A DNA stretch of 8,815 bases from JBBQHX01 sp035306065 (GTDB taxonomy: Bacteria > Gemmatimonadota > Gemmatimonadetes > Gemmatimonadales > Gemmatimonadaceae). Within the stretch, counting starts at the first letter, position 1. Every line of letters begins with the position of its first letter. This document shows, piece after piece, positions 1 through 8,108 of this stretch. Below the pieces are notes generated by a model. It was given only the letters and a program-made list of their open reading frames with translations. It did no database searches and had not been told where the DNA came from. The DNA lies in assembly GCA_035306065.1 (NCBI GenBank), contig DATGOL010000056.1, positions 1 through 8,815 of the forward strand. The letters are read 5' to 3'. The position numbers were made by a program, and so were the translations under genes.

Positions 1-3000
1 GTGGCCAGTCCGCGAGTCACGGCCGATGCCCTGCTTGCCGGACTCGCACTTGCCGAATCGCAGTTGAAAACCACCACCTTCCAGCCTCAATCTCCGGCGG
101 TACGACTTCTTCGCTCCGCCCGCGCCGCGCTGCAGAAGGCTCGCGACGACGCCAGTTCGCTCGAGGCAATCGAAACCACAGGCGCTCTGCTTCACGAGGC
201 GCGTGAACTGCTGAGCGAACAGATGGCGCCTGCCGAGGACACACACTGGATCGACTGGTGTATCGGCGTGCTCGACGCGCTGGCAGCTGCGGTGGACGGC
301 GCTTCTCCGCGTGAAGAACACACGTCCGAAGATGACAAAACGGCGCTCCTGTACCCCACGCTTCGACAGCTGGCAGCCACACAGACGCCGGCCGCGAGAC
401 TCGTGGCGCGTCTCCAGGCGATTGCCTCCGAGTGCGACTCGCTGATCGCGGACATGGATTTCCGCTTCCTTTACGATTCGCAGCGCAAGCTGTTCTCCAT
501 CGGATACCAGCTGGTAACGCACCGCCTGGATCCTTCGTACTACGACCTGCTCGCTTCCGAGGCACGCCTTGCGAGCTTCGTGGCCGTGGCACGGAACGAC
601 GTGCCGGTGGAGCACTGGTTCCGCCTGAACAGGTCGCTGAGCCGTGCAGCGGGTGATATGTCACTGGTGTCGTGGAGCGGCAGCATGTTCGAGTACCTGA
701 TGCCGCTGCTCGTTATGCGTTCGTTCCCCTTCACGCTGCTCCACCAGACGTACGGCGGTGCCGTGAGACGCCAGATTGCTCATGGCGACAGGCACGGAAC
801 GCCGTGGGGAACGAGCGAGAGCGCCTACAACCTGCGCGACAGGGACTTCACCTATCAGTACCGGGCATTCGGCGTTCCGGACCTGGCACTCAAGCGTGGC
901 CTTGGCCACGACCATGTGGTGTCGCCGTACTCATCAGCTCTCGCACTCATGGTGGATACCCAGCGTTCCATGGCCAATATGGTCAGGCTGGAGTCGATCG
1001 GTGCGCTGGGCGACTACGGGTTCCATGATTCGCTGGACTATACCCGTCCGGTTCCGGGGTCGCGCTTTGCGGTAGTGCAGAACTACATGGCGCACCACGT
1101 GGGAATGAGCCTCGTGGCGATTACCAACGCGCTTACGTCCGAAATATGGCAGCAGCGTTTTCACGATGATCCACTCGTGCGCGCAGTTGAACTGCTGCTG
1201 CACGAGCGCATTCCACGCAGGCTGGAGTTGCAGGAGCCTCAGGTTGCGCTCCCCGATGAAGCCTTCCCCGATCCGGAGCTCGACCAGCCCGCCATTCGGG
1301 AGCTGCTGTCACCCTATACGCCGCAGCCACAGGTGGCTCTGCTCGGCCACCTGCCGTACACGATCATGGTCACCAGCGGTGGCGGTGGCTACAGTCGGTA
1401 CAAGGAGCTGGATGTCACCCGCTGGCGTGCAGATGGGACATGCGACAACACCGGGCAGTTCTGCTACGTGCACGACGTGCAGCGCGGCCGAACGTGGTCT
1501 GCCACTCACCAGCCCGTTGGTGCCCGTGCCGACTGGTACTATGCCTCCATGGCCACCGATCGCGTTGCCTTCCTCAGGGCAGACGGCGACATCGAGACGC
1601 GACTCGAGATTGCCGTGGTTCCTAACGATGCCACGGAAGTGCGTCGCGTTACCGTTACCAATAACGGCAGCGACACGCGCGAGATCGAGCTTACGAGCTA
1701 CGCCGAGGTGGCCCTGTCCACTCCGGATGCAGACCGCGCACACCCTGCATTCGCCAACCTGTTCGTACAGACCGAGTGGCACGACTGGTGTACGGCAATC
1801 ACCGCCACACGACGCCCCCGGTCGTCAACGGAACAGCCGCTCTGGGCGGTACACGTGGCCAGCGAACCGTCCATTGGCGAAGTGCGCGTTGGAAGCACCA
1901 CGTGCGAAACGGACAGGGCGCGCTTCATCGGACGCGGGCGCAGCACGCAGAACCCGCTTTCGCTCGATAATCCCGGAGCGCTTTCAGGCACTACCGGCGC
2001 CGTGCTCGATCCCATCTTCTCCATCAGGACCCGCGTGTCGCTCGAACCGGGAGCATCTGCATCCGTGGTATATACCACCCTGGTTGCAACAAGCCGGGAG
2101 CAGGCGTTCGAGCTCGCGGACAGGTACCACGATCCGCACACCGCACAGCGTGCGCTGGACCTTGCGTGGACCACCGCACAGGTGGAACTCCGCGAACTTG
2201 GCCTCACGCCCAAGGACGCCTCACTCTTTCAGGACATCGCCGGTCATCTCTTTTTCGCGAATCGCTCGCTGAGAGCGCCGGAAGAAGATCTCCTGCGCAA
2301 CGGCGGTTCACAGCCCCATCTGTGGGCATCAGGAATCTCGGGCGACTGGCCGATTCTCCTTGCCACGATCGAGACCATGGAGGGCTTTCCCACCTTCAGG
2401 CAGCTGCTCGTTGCGCACCAGTACTGGAGGCGGCGCGGCATGCTGGTTGACCTGGTGGTGCTGGACAGCCAGGAGTCGTCTTACCGTCGCGAGTTGCAGG
2501 AGGCACTGGCGGCTGCGCTCTTCGCATCGAGTGAGTCGTCGCTGGCAGACCGGCCGGGTGGCATCTTCCTTCGGAAGCCGTCCGACTTCACGGAGACGGA
2601 CCTGCTCATGCTCCGGGCCACGGCTCGTGTGCATGTTCACTGTGACGGTCGTACCCTCGGTCGCGTGATACGTGTGCCCGGGAACGACAGCCTCAACGGC
2701 GCCATACAGGAGCATCACGACTCGATACCGCGTGCGCCGGGTCGCGCCACGCCAGCGTCTCCAATGTCACTGCGGCGTACGCCGACAACGCCACTTCCGG
2801 ACGCCGCGCCGGAGACGGAACGACTGTCTCACGACAGCAGGCCGGGGTCCGTGCCTGACGCGGCAAGTTCGACGGACGCCAGTTACGGCACGTTGGCGTC
2901 AACGAACGGCCGCGATGGCGCTGCTGCTTCCAGCAGCGGCAACGAGCTCATCTCCTGGAATGGCCACGGCGGACTTACACCGGGAGATGATTACGAAATC

Positions 3001-5379
3001 CACGTGCGCGGCGACTCCGTACCTCCCGCACCCTGGATCAATGTCATTGCCAACCCGAAAGGCGGGTTCATCGTTTCCGAACGTGGAGCGGGGTCATGCT
3101 GGTCGGGCAACAGTTATTTCTACCGCATAACGCCATGGCACAACGACCCCGTCAGCGATCCGCCGGGTGACGTGCTGTACCTGCGTGATGAGGACTCCGG
3201 CGAACTCTGGTGCCCCACACCTGCACCGGTACTGAACGCGCGCCATTACACCGTGGTTCACTCGGCGGCGAGCACGACGTTCCATCATATCCACAACGGC
3301 ATCAGGTCCGTGCTGCAGCTGGGCGTTCCCAAGGACGATCCGGTGAAGGTGTCCGTGCTTCGACTCACGAACGAAGGCGCCACCACCCGCCGCCTTACAC
3401 TCACTGCATACGCGGAGTGGACACTCGGCGTGAACCGCGAGCATACCCAGCACCAGGTGCAAACGAAGTTCGACGCGGAGCTGGGCGCCATCATGGCACG
3501 CAATACCTTCGATCCGCAGTTCGCCGATTATGCGGCGTTTCTCACGTTCAGTGAACCTGTGCGAACGTTCACGGCTGACCGTCGCGATTTCCTGGGACGC
3601 AACGGGTCGATTGCCTACCCGGCTGCCCTCCGCATGTACTCGCGCGACAGCATGAAGCTCTCCGAGGAGGAAGGCGCAGCGCTGGATCCCTGTGCGGCGT
3701 TGCAATGTGCAATTGAGCTCGCACCGGGCGAGACTCGGGAGATCGTAGTTGCGCTCGGTGCGGCCGAGAGCGTGGATGGCGCGCGCGAGCTGGCGTCGCG
3801 GTATGCGGTTACCGCCACTGCCACCCGCGAGGTGAGCGCGAACATCAGTGCCTGGCAGGAGCGGCTGGATATGATCAGCGTGCGCACGCCCGAGCCGCTG
3901 TTCAACGCCATGATAAACAGGTGGTCGCTGTACCAGGCACTTTCATGCCGCATGTGGGCGCGCTCTGCCCTCTACCAGAGCAGCGGAGCCTACGGCTTCC
4001 GCGATCAGCTGCAGGACGTCATGGCATTCGTCTACGCGGAACCCGCCGTGGCACGCGAACACATTCTGCGTGCGGCAGCACGGCAATTCACGGAGGGAGA
4101 CGTTCAGCACTGGTGGCATCCGCAGAGTGGCCGCGGTGTTCGCACTCGCTTCTCGGATGATCTCGCGTGGCTCCCGTACGTGGTGGACCACTATGTACGT
4201 GTAACTGGCGACGCAAGCGTGCTCGATGAGGAAGTGCCATTCCTTTCCATGCGCCAGCTGGAGCCTCACGAGCACGAAGTGTACGACCTGCCCTCAGTGA
4301 GCGATGAACTTGCTTCTGTTTACGAGCACTGTGTACGTGCGCTCCGAAAGGCGTGCACCAGCGGAGTTCACGAATTGCCGCTCATCGGAATCGGGGATTG
4401 GAACGACGGCATGAGCCGAGTGGGAATCGAGGGGCGTGGTGAAAGTGTATGGCTGGGATGGTTCCTCACGGCCACGCTCCGATCCTTTGCGCGTCACGCG
4501 GATGCGAAGGGTGACGCGCAGGTTGCAGGGGAATTCCGCGCGAAGGCGGATTCCTACGTAATGGCCGTCGAGGGGAACGGCTGGGACGGCGACTGGTACC
4601 GTCGGGCGTACTTCGATGACGGCACCCCGCTCGGGTCGAAGCACAGCGAAGAATGCCGCATCGACTCGATTGCACAGAGCTGGAGCGTGATTTCCGGTGC
4701 CGGCATGTCGGAGCGCCAGGCGTGTGCGCTGGCGTCGCTGGACGAGCACCTGGTTAATGAGGAAGCGCGTCTCATCATGCTTCTCACGCCGCCGTTCGAC
4801 AACATGCCTCACGACCCCGGCTACATCAAGGGATACCTTCCCGGCGTGCGCGAGAACGGTGCGCAGTATACGCACGCGGCGCTGTGGGCAGTGCTTGCCA
4901 ACGCAATGCGCGGCAATGGCAACCGCGCATTCGAGCTGTACCAGATGATCAACCCGCTTACGCACGCCCGCACGCCGGAGGAGGTGGCCACCTACAAGGT
5001 TGAGCCTTACGTGGTGGCGGCGGATGTATACACGGCCGAGGGCCAGCTCGGGCGAGGCGGCTGGACGTGGTACACCGGGTCAGCCAGCTGGCTGTATCGA
5101 GTGGGGCTGGAGTCGATACTCGGCTTCCGCCTGGAGAACGACACGCTGGTTATCGACCCGCGGGTGCCTGAAGGCTGGGCGGACTTCTCGATTGACTACA
5201 GTTACGGCGGCAGCCGGTACTCCATCACCGTTCTGCAGCCGGCGCAGGTTGCTGCACGCGGCGCGGAGGTGGTGCTGGACGAGGTGGTGCTGGATAGCGG
5301 ACGGATTCCACTCGTGGACGATGGCCGCACTCACGCGGTGGTGGTGCGGCCACGGCAATCTGCAGGGGTTCGCCCATAG
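1..5379 (+). CDS. ndvB: Cyclic beta-1,2-glucan synthase-like protein, C-terminal part (glycoamylase-like + GH94 modules), 5' partial
   Basis: The frame is open at base 1, so the leading GTG is probably an internal valine. The 1792 visible residues match the C-terminal two thirds of NdvB/Cgs proteins (about 2800 residues). The family's N-terminal membrane-bound GT84 synthase domain would lie upstream. Domain order: helical lead-in; glycoamylase-like domain about 150-410 (MDFRFLYDSQRKLFSIGY 152-169, PWGTSES 268-274, GDYGFHD 337-343, NYMAHHVGMS 361-370); first GH94-type beta-sandwich about 445-700 and a shortened helical part with LWASGISGDWPI 774-785; Ser/Pro/Ala-rich linker about 901-981; second beta-sandwich about 984-1255; (alpha/alpha)6 barrel about 1290-1700 with GFRDQLQD 1332-1339, HWWHP 1370-1374, GDWNDGM 1465-1471 and GWTWYTGSASW 1687-1697. 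Asp1469 of WND is the expected general acid of GH94 phosphorylases. In characterised homologues the GH94 part sets glucan ring size and the product reaches the periplasm. A GH94/glycoamylase protein without GT84 cannot be excluded. The gene converges on the minus-strand operon. Confidence 0.88.
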   Translation: MASPRVTADALLAGLALAESQLKTTTFQPQSPAVRLLRSARAALQKARDDASSLEAIETTGALLHEARELLSEQMAPAEDTHWIDWCIGVLDALAAAVDGASPREEHTSEDDKTALLYPTLRQLAATQTPAARLVARLQAIASECDSLIADMDFRFLYDSQRKLFSIGYQLVTHRLDPSYYDLLASEARLASFVAVARNDVPVEHWFRLNRSLSRAAGDMSLVSWSGSMFEYLMPLLVMRSFPFTLLHQTYGGAVRRQIAHGDRHGTPWGTSESAYNLRDRDFTYQYRAFGVPDLALKRGLGHDHVVSPYSSALALMVDTQRSMANMVRLESIGALGDYGFHDSLDYTRPVPGSRFAVVQNYMAHHVGMSLVAITNALTSEIWQQRFHDDPLVRAVELLLHERIPRRLELQEPQVALPDEAFPDPELDQPAIRELLSPYTPQPQVALLGHLPYTIMVTSGGGGYSRYKELDVTRWRADGTCDNTGQFCYVHDVQRGRTWSATHQPVGARADWYYASMATDRVAFLRADGDIETRLEIAVVPNDATEVRRVTVTNNGSDTREIELTSYAEVALSTPDADRAHPAFANLFVQTEWHDWCTAITATRRPRSSTEQPLWAVHVASEPSIGEVRVGSTTCETDRARFIGRGRSTQNPLSLDNPGALSGTTGAVLDPIFSIRTRVSLEPGASASVVYTTLVATSREQAFELADRYHDPHTAQRALDLAWTTAQVELRELGLTPKDASLFQDIAGHLFFANRSLRAPEEDLLRNGGSQPHLWASGISGDWPILLATIETMEGFPTFRQLLVAHQYWRRRGMLVDLVVLDSQESSYRRELQEALAAALFASSESSLADRPGGIFLRKPSDFTETDLLMLRATARVHVHCDGRTLGRVIRVPGNDSLNGAIQEHHDSIPRAPGRATPASPMSLRRTPTTPLPDAAPETERLSHDSRPGSVPDAASSTDASYGTLASTNGRDGAAASSSGNELISWNGHGGLTPGDDYEIHVRGDSVPPAPWINVIANPKGGFIVSERGAGSCWSGNSYFYRITPWHNDPVSDPPGDVLYLRDEDSGELWCPTPAPVLNARHYTVVHSAASTTFHHIHNGIRSVLQLGVPKDDPVKVSVLRLTNEGATTRRLTLTAYAEWTLGVNREHTQHQVQTKFDAELGAIMARNTFDPQFADYAAFLTFSEPVRTFTADRRDFLGRNGSIAYPAALRMYSRDSMKLSEEEGAALDPCAALQCAIELAPGETREIVVALGAAESVDGARELASRYAVTATATREVSANISAWQERLDMISVRTPEPLFNAMINRWSLYQALSCRMWARSALYQSSGAYGFRDQLQDVMAFVYAEPAVAREHILRAAARQFTEGDVQHWWHPQSGRGVRTRFSDDLAWLPYVVDHYVRVTGDASVLDEEVPFLSMRQLEPHEHEVYDLPSVSDELASVYEHCVRALRKACTSGVHELPLIGIGDWNDGMSRVGIEGRGESVWLGWFLTATLRSFARHADAKGDAQVAGEFRAKADSYVMAVEGNGWDGDWYRRAYFDDGTPLGSKHSEECRIDSIAQSWSVISGAGMSERQACALASLDEHLVNEEARLIMLLTPPFDNMPHDPGYIKGYLPGVRENGAQYTHAALWAVLANAMRGNGNRAFELYQMINPLTHARTPEEVATYKVEPYVVAADVYTAEGQLGRGGWTWYTGSASWLYRVGLESILGFRLENDTLVIDPRVPEGWADFSIDYSYGGSRYSITVLQPAQVAARGAEVVLDEVVLDSGRIPLVDDGRTHAVVVRPRQSAGVRP
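5266..5295 (+). repeat. Tandem 15-base in-frame duplication within the GH94 C-terminal cap
   Basis: Two adjacent 15-base units, 5266-5280 and 5281-5295, differ only at their last base (c versus t). They encode EVVLD twice in a row (residues 1756-1765) in the terminal beta-rich part of the glucan synthase-like protein, just before SGRIPLVDDG. The repeat is seen directly. An origin by replication slippage is an inference. Confidence 0.8.
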
Positions 5380-5412
5380 TCGTGTGAAGTCAGGCTGATG
5401 TCGCCCGGAGCT
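5380..5412. other. 33-base gap between convergent stop codons
   Basis: The gap separates the TAG of the glucan synthase-like gene from the TAA of the minus-strand GH109-type gene. I see no GC-rich hairpin followed by a T tract in either direction. Transcripts from the two sides may therefore overlap, or termination may be Rho-dependent. Confidence 0.7.
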
Positions 5413-6783
5413 TTATCCCTGAACTATTCCTAACGGGGGGCGACGCATCCATGCACCCCGGGTGAAATCGGGGAAGTCCATGGACTTGCTGCGCTGCGCG
5501 ATGGACTGCTCGCTGAGCATGATGATGGCAGTCCACGCAGCGCCGTCGTACACGTCCATGTCCATCGGCGCACCCTCGTGCAGGCACTGGATCAGACGGT
5601 AGTCCTCGATGAAGTCCATTCCTCCATGACCCGCTCCACTTGCACGCTCTTCCAGCGCCTTCCACACCGGATGCTCGAACTCGGCGCGGTAGGTCTCGAG
5701 GTCTTCCCATGCGTGCGGGCGACTGCGCCCTTCAATGTGGATTTTCGCCTGCGGATACTTGCGCACGATTCCTTCCGTACCCTGCAGCAGGATCTTGCGG
5801 CTGTACGGACGCGGAAGGTTGGTGTCGTGCGTGATGAGTATGGACTGACCGCTCCTGGTGCGAATGAGCGTGTTCACCACGTCGCCGAGTGAGTAGTGCT
5901 GCCTGGCTTCCCGGCTGTCCACACCAATGTGTTCGGCGGCCCACTGATTCAAGCCGCGCCCGGGGCTCGCCATGGACACCAGGTAGTCGAACTGATTCCC
6001 GCGGTTCACGTTCATCCACTGTGCAACCGGGCCAATTCCGTGGGTGGGATACAGGTCGCCGTTGCGCGTTATCGAGTGCTTCACGCGCCAGCGATTCACG
6101 TAGAAGTCCGTGAGCTTCAGCTCGCGAAGGTCGTGCAGGTAGCCACACTCGGCGTGCATCAGGTCTCCGAACAGCCCCTGGCGCGACATGTTGAGGATCA
6201 TCATCTCTGCGCGATCGTAGCAGCAGTTCTCCATCATGACGCAGTGCCGCCTGGTGCTTTCCGCGGTCTCCACCAGCTCCCACAGTTCTTCCAGCGACAC
6301 GCCCATGGGCACCTCGGTGGCAGCATGCCTGCCGTTGCGCATTGCGTAGAGCATTACCGGTGCATGCCACTCCCACGGCGTTGCTGTGAACACCAGGTCC
6401 AGCTGCTCGGTGTCAATCATGCGCTGGAAGTCCTGCATGCCTCGCGAGTAGCCAACCGGCTGCGGCTTTCCCCCGTCGGTTACGATCTTCTGCGCACGCT
6501 GCACGTGCCCGGGCATGATGTCGCAGATGGCAACGATGTCCACGTTGTCCATGCGCAGGAAGTTGCGAACGTGGCTGGTGCCCTGGTGGCCAACGCCTAC
6601 GAAGCCCATGCGCACACGCTCGAGCGGTTCGCTCCTGAATAGCGCGTCCATTGCGCTACCTGGCAGCGCGAAGGGCGCGCGCTCCGCGCTGCGTGCATCC
6701 AGCCTGTCTGCACCAAGGCCCAGGCCTGCGCCGGCAATTGCCGCTGCACGCATGAAGTCACGTCTGTCCAGGCTCTTGCTCAT
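5413..6783 (-). CDS. Tat-exported Gfo/Idh/MocA family protein, GH109 type (NAD-dependent glycosidase, alpha-N-acetylgalactosaminidase-like)
   Basis: This 456-residue protein has the usual GH109 length. A twin-arginine signal opens it: RRDFM at 7-11, then a hydrophobic AAAIAGAGLGLG stretch (13-24), so it should be exported already folded with its cofactor. The Rossmann NAD(P)-binding motif is GFVGVGHQG (60-68), with acidic Asp88 after the second strand. Family motifs follow: ATPWEWH (134-140), MENCCY (184-189), CGYLHDLR (213-220), YPTHGIGPVAQWMNVNRG (245-262), GHGGMDF (385-391) and FPDFTRG (437-443). Characterised GH109 enzymes split alpha-GalNAc by an NAD-dependent oxidation, elimination, addition and reduction cycle. 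Many relatives are untested, so the substrate is open; a plain sugar oxidoreductase is the alternative. It is last in a three-gene operon, and its ATG overlaps the kinase stop codon (ATGA). No Shine-Dalgarno sequence is visible before the start. Confidence 0.88.
   Translation of the reverse strand: MSKSLDRRDFMRAAAIAGAGLGLGADRLDARSAERAPFALPGSAMDALFRSEPLERVRMGFVGVGHQGTSHVRNFLRMDNVDIVAICDIMPGHVQRAQKIVTDGGKPQPVGYSRGMQDFQRMIDTEQLDLVFTATPWEWHAPVMLYAMRNGRHAATEVPMGVSLEELWELVETAESTRRHCVMMENCCYDRAEMMILNMSRQGLFGDLMHAECGYLHDLRELKLTDFYVNRWRVKHSITRNGDLYPTHGIGPVAQWMNVNRGNQFDYLVSMASPGRGLNQWAAEHIGVDSREARQHYSLGDVVNTLIRTRSGQSILITHDTNLPRPYSRKILLQGTEGIVRKYPQAKIHIEGRSRPHAWEDLETYRAEFEHPVWKALEERASGAGHGGMDFIEDYRLIQCLHEGAPMDMDVYDGAAWTAIIMLSEQSIAQRSKSMDFPDFTRGAWMRRPPLGIVQG
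6780..6783 (-). promoter_or_regulatory. ATGA stop/start overlap coupling kinase and GH109-type gene
   Basis: The kinase TGA (6782-6780) overlaps the ATG (6783-6781) of the next gene. The 20 bases before this ATG on the minus strand are pyrimidine-rich around CTCCCT and contain no GGAGG-like site. Initiation probably relies on ribosomes finishing the kinase. Confidence 0.75.
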
Positions 6784-8108
6784 GTTACGAGGGAGTTCGA
6801 GTGATTATCCAATGACAGGCGGCCTGCGCGCTCTCCTGCCATGGTTTGCATGAATCGGGCGTTTGCCACGTGCTCCGGAAAGCGCCTCAGATAGACTGAC
6901 TTCCACCGTTCCAGGAACGATTCGGCCATGCCTGTGTGCACCATGGCCCATACACTTCCGCCAAAGCCGGCGCCGAATGCAGACGCAGCCACCGCGCCGG
7001 CTTCGCGCGCCTCACGCGCGAGAAACTCTGTTTCAGCAATCTGGTTGCCGAGCAACTCCTCCGCGAGCTGCTGCGAACGATCAACGGTGCTGCCGAAACG
7101 CTTCAGGTTTCCTTCGCGCAGGGCACTGAGCGCAACCGGGATTATCTCCCTGTCTTCCGCAATGAACTGCCTCACGCGCGAAAGAATGTCGTCCTGGCTG
7201 AAGCGGGCGTGCGCGCTGGCTGAGAGCACGTTCAGTATCCGGTCTGCGGCAGACGGATCCGCGTCGAGTGCGGCGCCGATCGTGCGATCGTCGCGCCCGG
7301 CTCCCTGTCGCCAGAGCTCCGCAGCTGCCTGCATGAGCCCGGCCGCGCGATTGTAGCGCTGCAGTGCGGCACCGGCCTTCTCTGCAGCAACACCGCTCGA
7401 CGCGACCACGAAACAGTGGTCATGCGGCATCGCTACTGATTCCTGAAATCGCACCGGCACAAAGCGATACTGAACCAGCTCCCCTTCCCGTGCACACAGC
7501 ATGGCGGTGTGGTCTTCACTTCCGCCCATGGTGCCAACGCCAGCTTCGCCGCGCAGGGTGCCGAAGCTCAAGCCGTTCTCCATTGCCGCCAGGTAGCCAG
7601 CCAGAAGCTCGGGTGTGTGTAGCTCGGCCTGCCATGCTTCGCTGTCGTGCAGCCCGTTCACGGCACTCACCGCAAGGAATAGTGCAACTACCAGCGCGCT
7701 GGAACTGCTCATCCCTGCCGCAATGGGTATGCTGCTCAGGAACGCGATATCCGCTCCGGTGCGCGCATCGGGAAAGTTGCTCGCCAGGCGCCTTATCGTG
7801 GTTACCGGGTAGTTCGCCCACCCGGCTGCAGCTTCCAGCGATGGCGAAATGCTGATCTGCAGCGACTCTCCGGACTGCACTGAGTGAATGTGCAGCTCGC
7901 TGTCGTTGCGCGGAACGGCAACGATCACCACGGACTGTTCGGATGCGGCGAGGATGCTGCTGCCCCCGGCGTAATCGGTGTGCTTGCCCAACACCTCGAT
8001 GCGTCCGGGCACCGAGAACGCAAGTGCATCCGGGCGCACGCTCACGCCCATTCGCCGAAGGGCGTTCATGCACTCGTGAAGGCGCGCCGTTCGCGAGTCA
8101 CCGTTCAC
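6780..8108 (-). CDS. Galactokinase-like GHMP sugar kinase with variant sugar-binding motif
   Basis: This 442-residue protein would phosphorylate a sugar at C1 with ATP in the cytoplasm. The N-terminal galactokinase signature is present as PGRIEVLGKHTDY (34-46). The ATP-binding GHMP motif is IPIAAGMSSSSA at 127-138, and the C-terminal glycine-rich motif is GAGFGGSVWAMV at 379-390. Arg36 and Asp199 (in GGSEDH, 195-200) fit the Arg/Asp catalytic pair. Two departures stand out. Lys42 replaces the Glu of the usual GEHTDY, a residue that contacts the sugar in known galactokinases, and GGSEDH replaces the usual G-x-M-D-Q around the catalytic Asp. The length is close to, or slightly above, the usual 380-430 residues. 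The GTG start at 8108 was chosen because it overlaps the upstream stop (GTGA) and puts the signature at the normal distance from the N-terminus; an ATG at 8069 (residue 14) is the alternative. Family membership is firm. Galactose as substrate is not, and another hexose, a uronic acid or an amino sugar is possible. Confidence 0.88.
   Translation of the reverse strand: MNGDSRTARLHECMNALRRMGVSVRPDALAFSVPGRIEVLGKHTDYAGGSSILAASEQSVVIVAVPRNDSELHIHSVQSGESLQISISPSLEAAAGWANYPVTTIRRLASNFPDARTGADIAFLSSIPIAAGMSSSSALVVALFLAVSAVNGLHDSEAWQAELHTPELLAGYLAAMENGLSFGTLRGEAGVGTMGGSEDHTAMLCAREGELVQYRFVPVRFQESVAMPHDHCFVVASSGVAAEKAGAALQRYNRAAGLMQAAAELWRQGAGRDDRTIGAALDADPSAADRILNVLSASAHARFSQDDILSRVRQFIAEDREIIPVALSALREGNLKRFGSTVDRSQQLAEELLGNQIAETEFLAREAREAGAVAASAFGAGFGGSVWAMVHTGMAESFLERWKSVYLRRFPEHVANARFMQTMAGERAGRLSLDNHSNSLVT
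8105..8108 (-). promoter_or_regulatory. GTGA stop/start overlap coupling nucleotidyltransferase and kinase
   Basis: The TGA of the nucleotidyltransferase (8107-8105) overlaps the kinase GTG (8108-8106). No strong Shine-Dalgarno sequence is seen upstream. The overlap supports both the GTG start and a shared transcript. Confidence 0.7.

Noticed and set aside
1..3. GTG at base 1 as the real start of the glucan synthase-like gene
   Set aside because: The frame is open to the window edge, and the residues that follow match the interior of NdvB-type proteins. The family has about 1000 more residues upstream, so this is most likely an internal valine.
17..664. 215-residue open frame on the minus strand
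   Set aside because: It lies opposite the conserved glycoamylase-like coding sequence and is Arg/Pro/Ser-rich with no family motif. It is a shadow of a GC-rich gene.
1166..2272. 368-residue open frame on the plus strand in another phase
   Set aside because: It overlaps the conserved first GH94-like module. Its translation is low-complexity, rich in Ser, Arg, Pro and Cys, and shows no domain.
3094..3705. 203-residue minus-strand open frame
   Set aside because: It is antisense to the second GH94 beta-sandwich and shows no recognisable motif or ribosome binding site.
4294..4965. 223-residue minus-strand open frame
   Set aside because: It is antisense to the GH94 catalytic barrel that contains DWND. 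The true gene is clearly on the plus strand.
5434..5462. GGGGG ... CCCC inverted pairing as a terminator
   Set aside because: The arms are short and interrupted, the loop is long, no T tract follows, and it lies inside the conserved C-terminal coding region of the GH109-type gene.
5896..6642. 248-residue plus-strand open frame
   Set aside because: It is antisense to the well-conserved GH109-type gene. His and Val richness comes from reading the complement.
5413..6783. Plain glucose-fructose oxidoreductase or inositol dehydrogenase for the Gfo/Idh/MocA protein
   Set aside because: The set CGYLHDLR, THGIGPVAQWM, GHGGMDF and FPDFTRG, together with the length, fits GH109 better. I keep the oxidoreductase option only as an alternative.
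7516..8073. 185-residue minus-strand open frame in another phase
   Set aside because: It lies entirely within the kinase gene, which carries all three GHMP motifs in its own frame.
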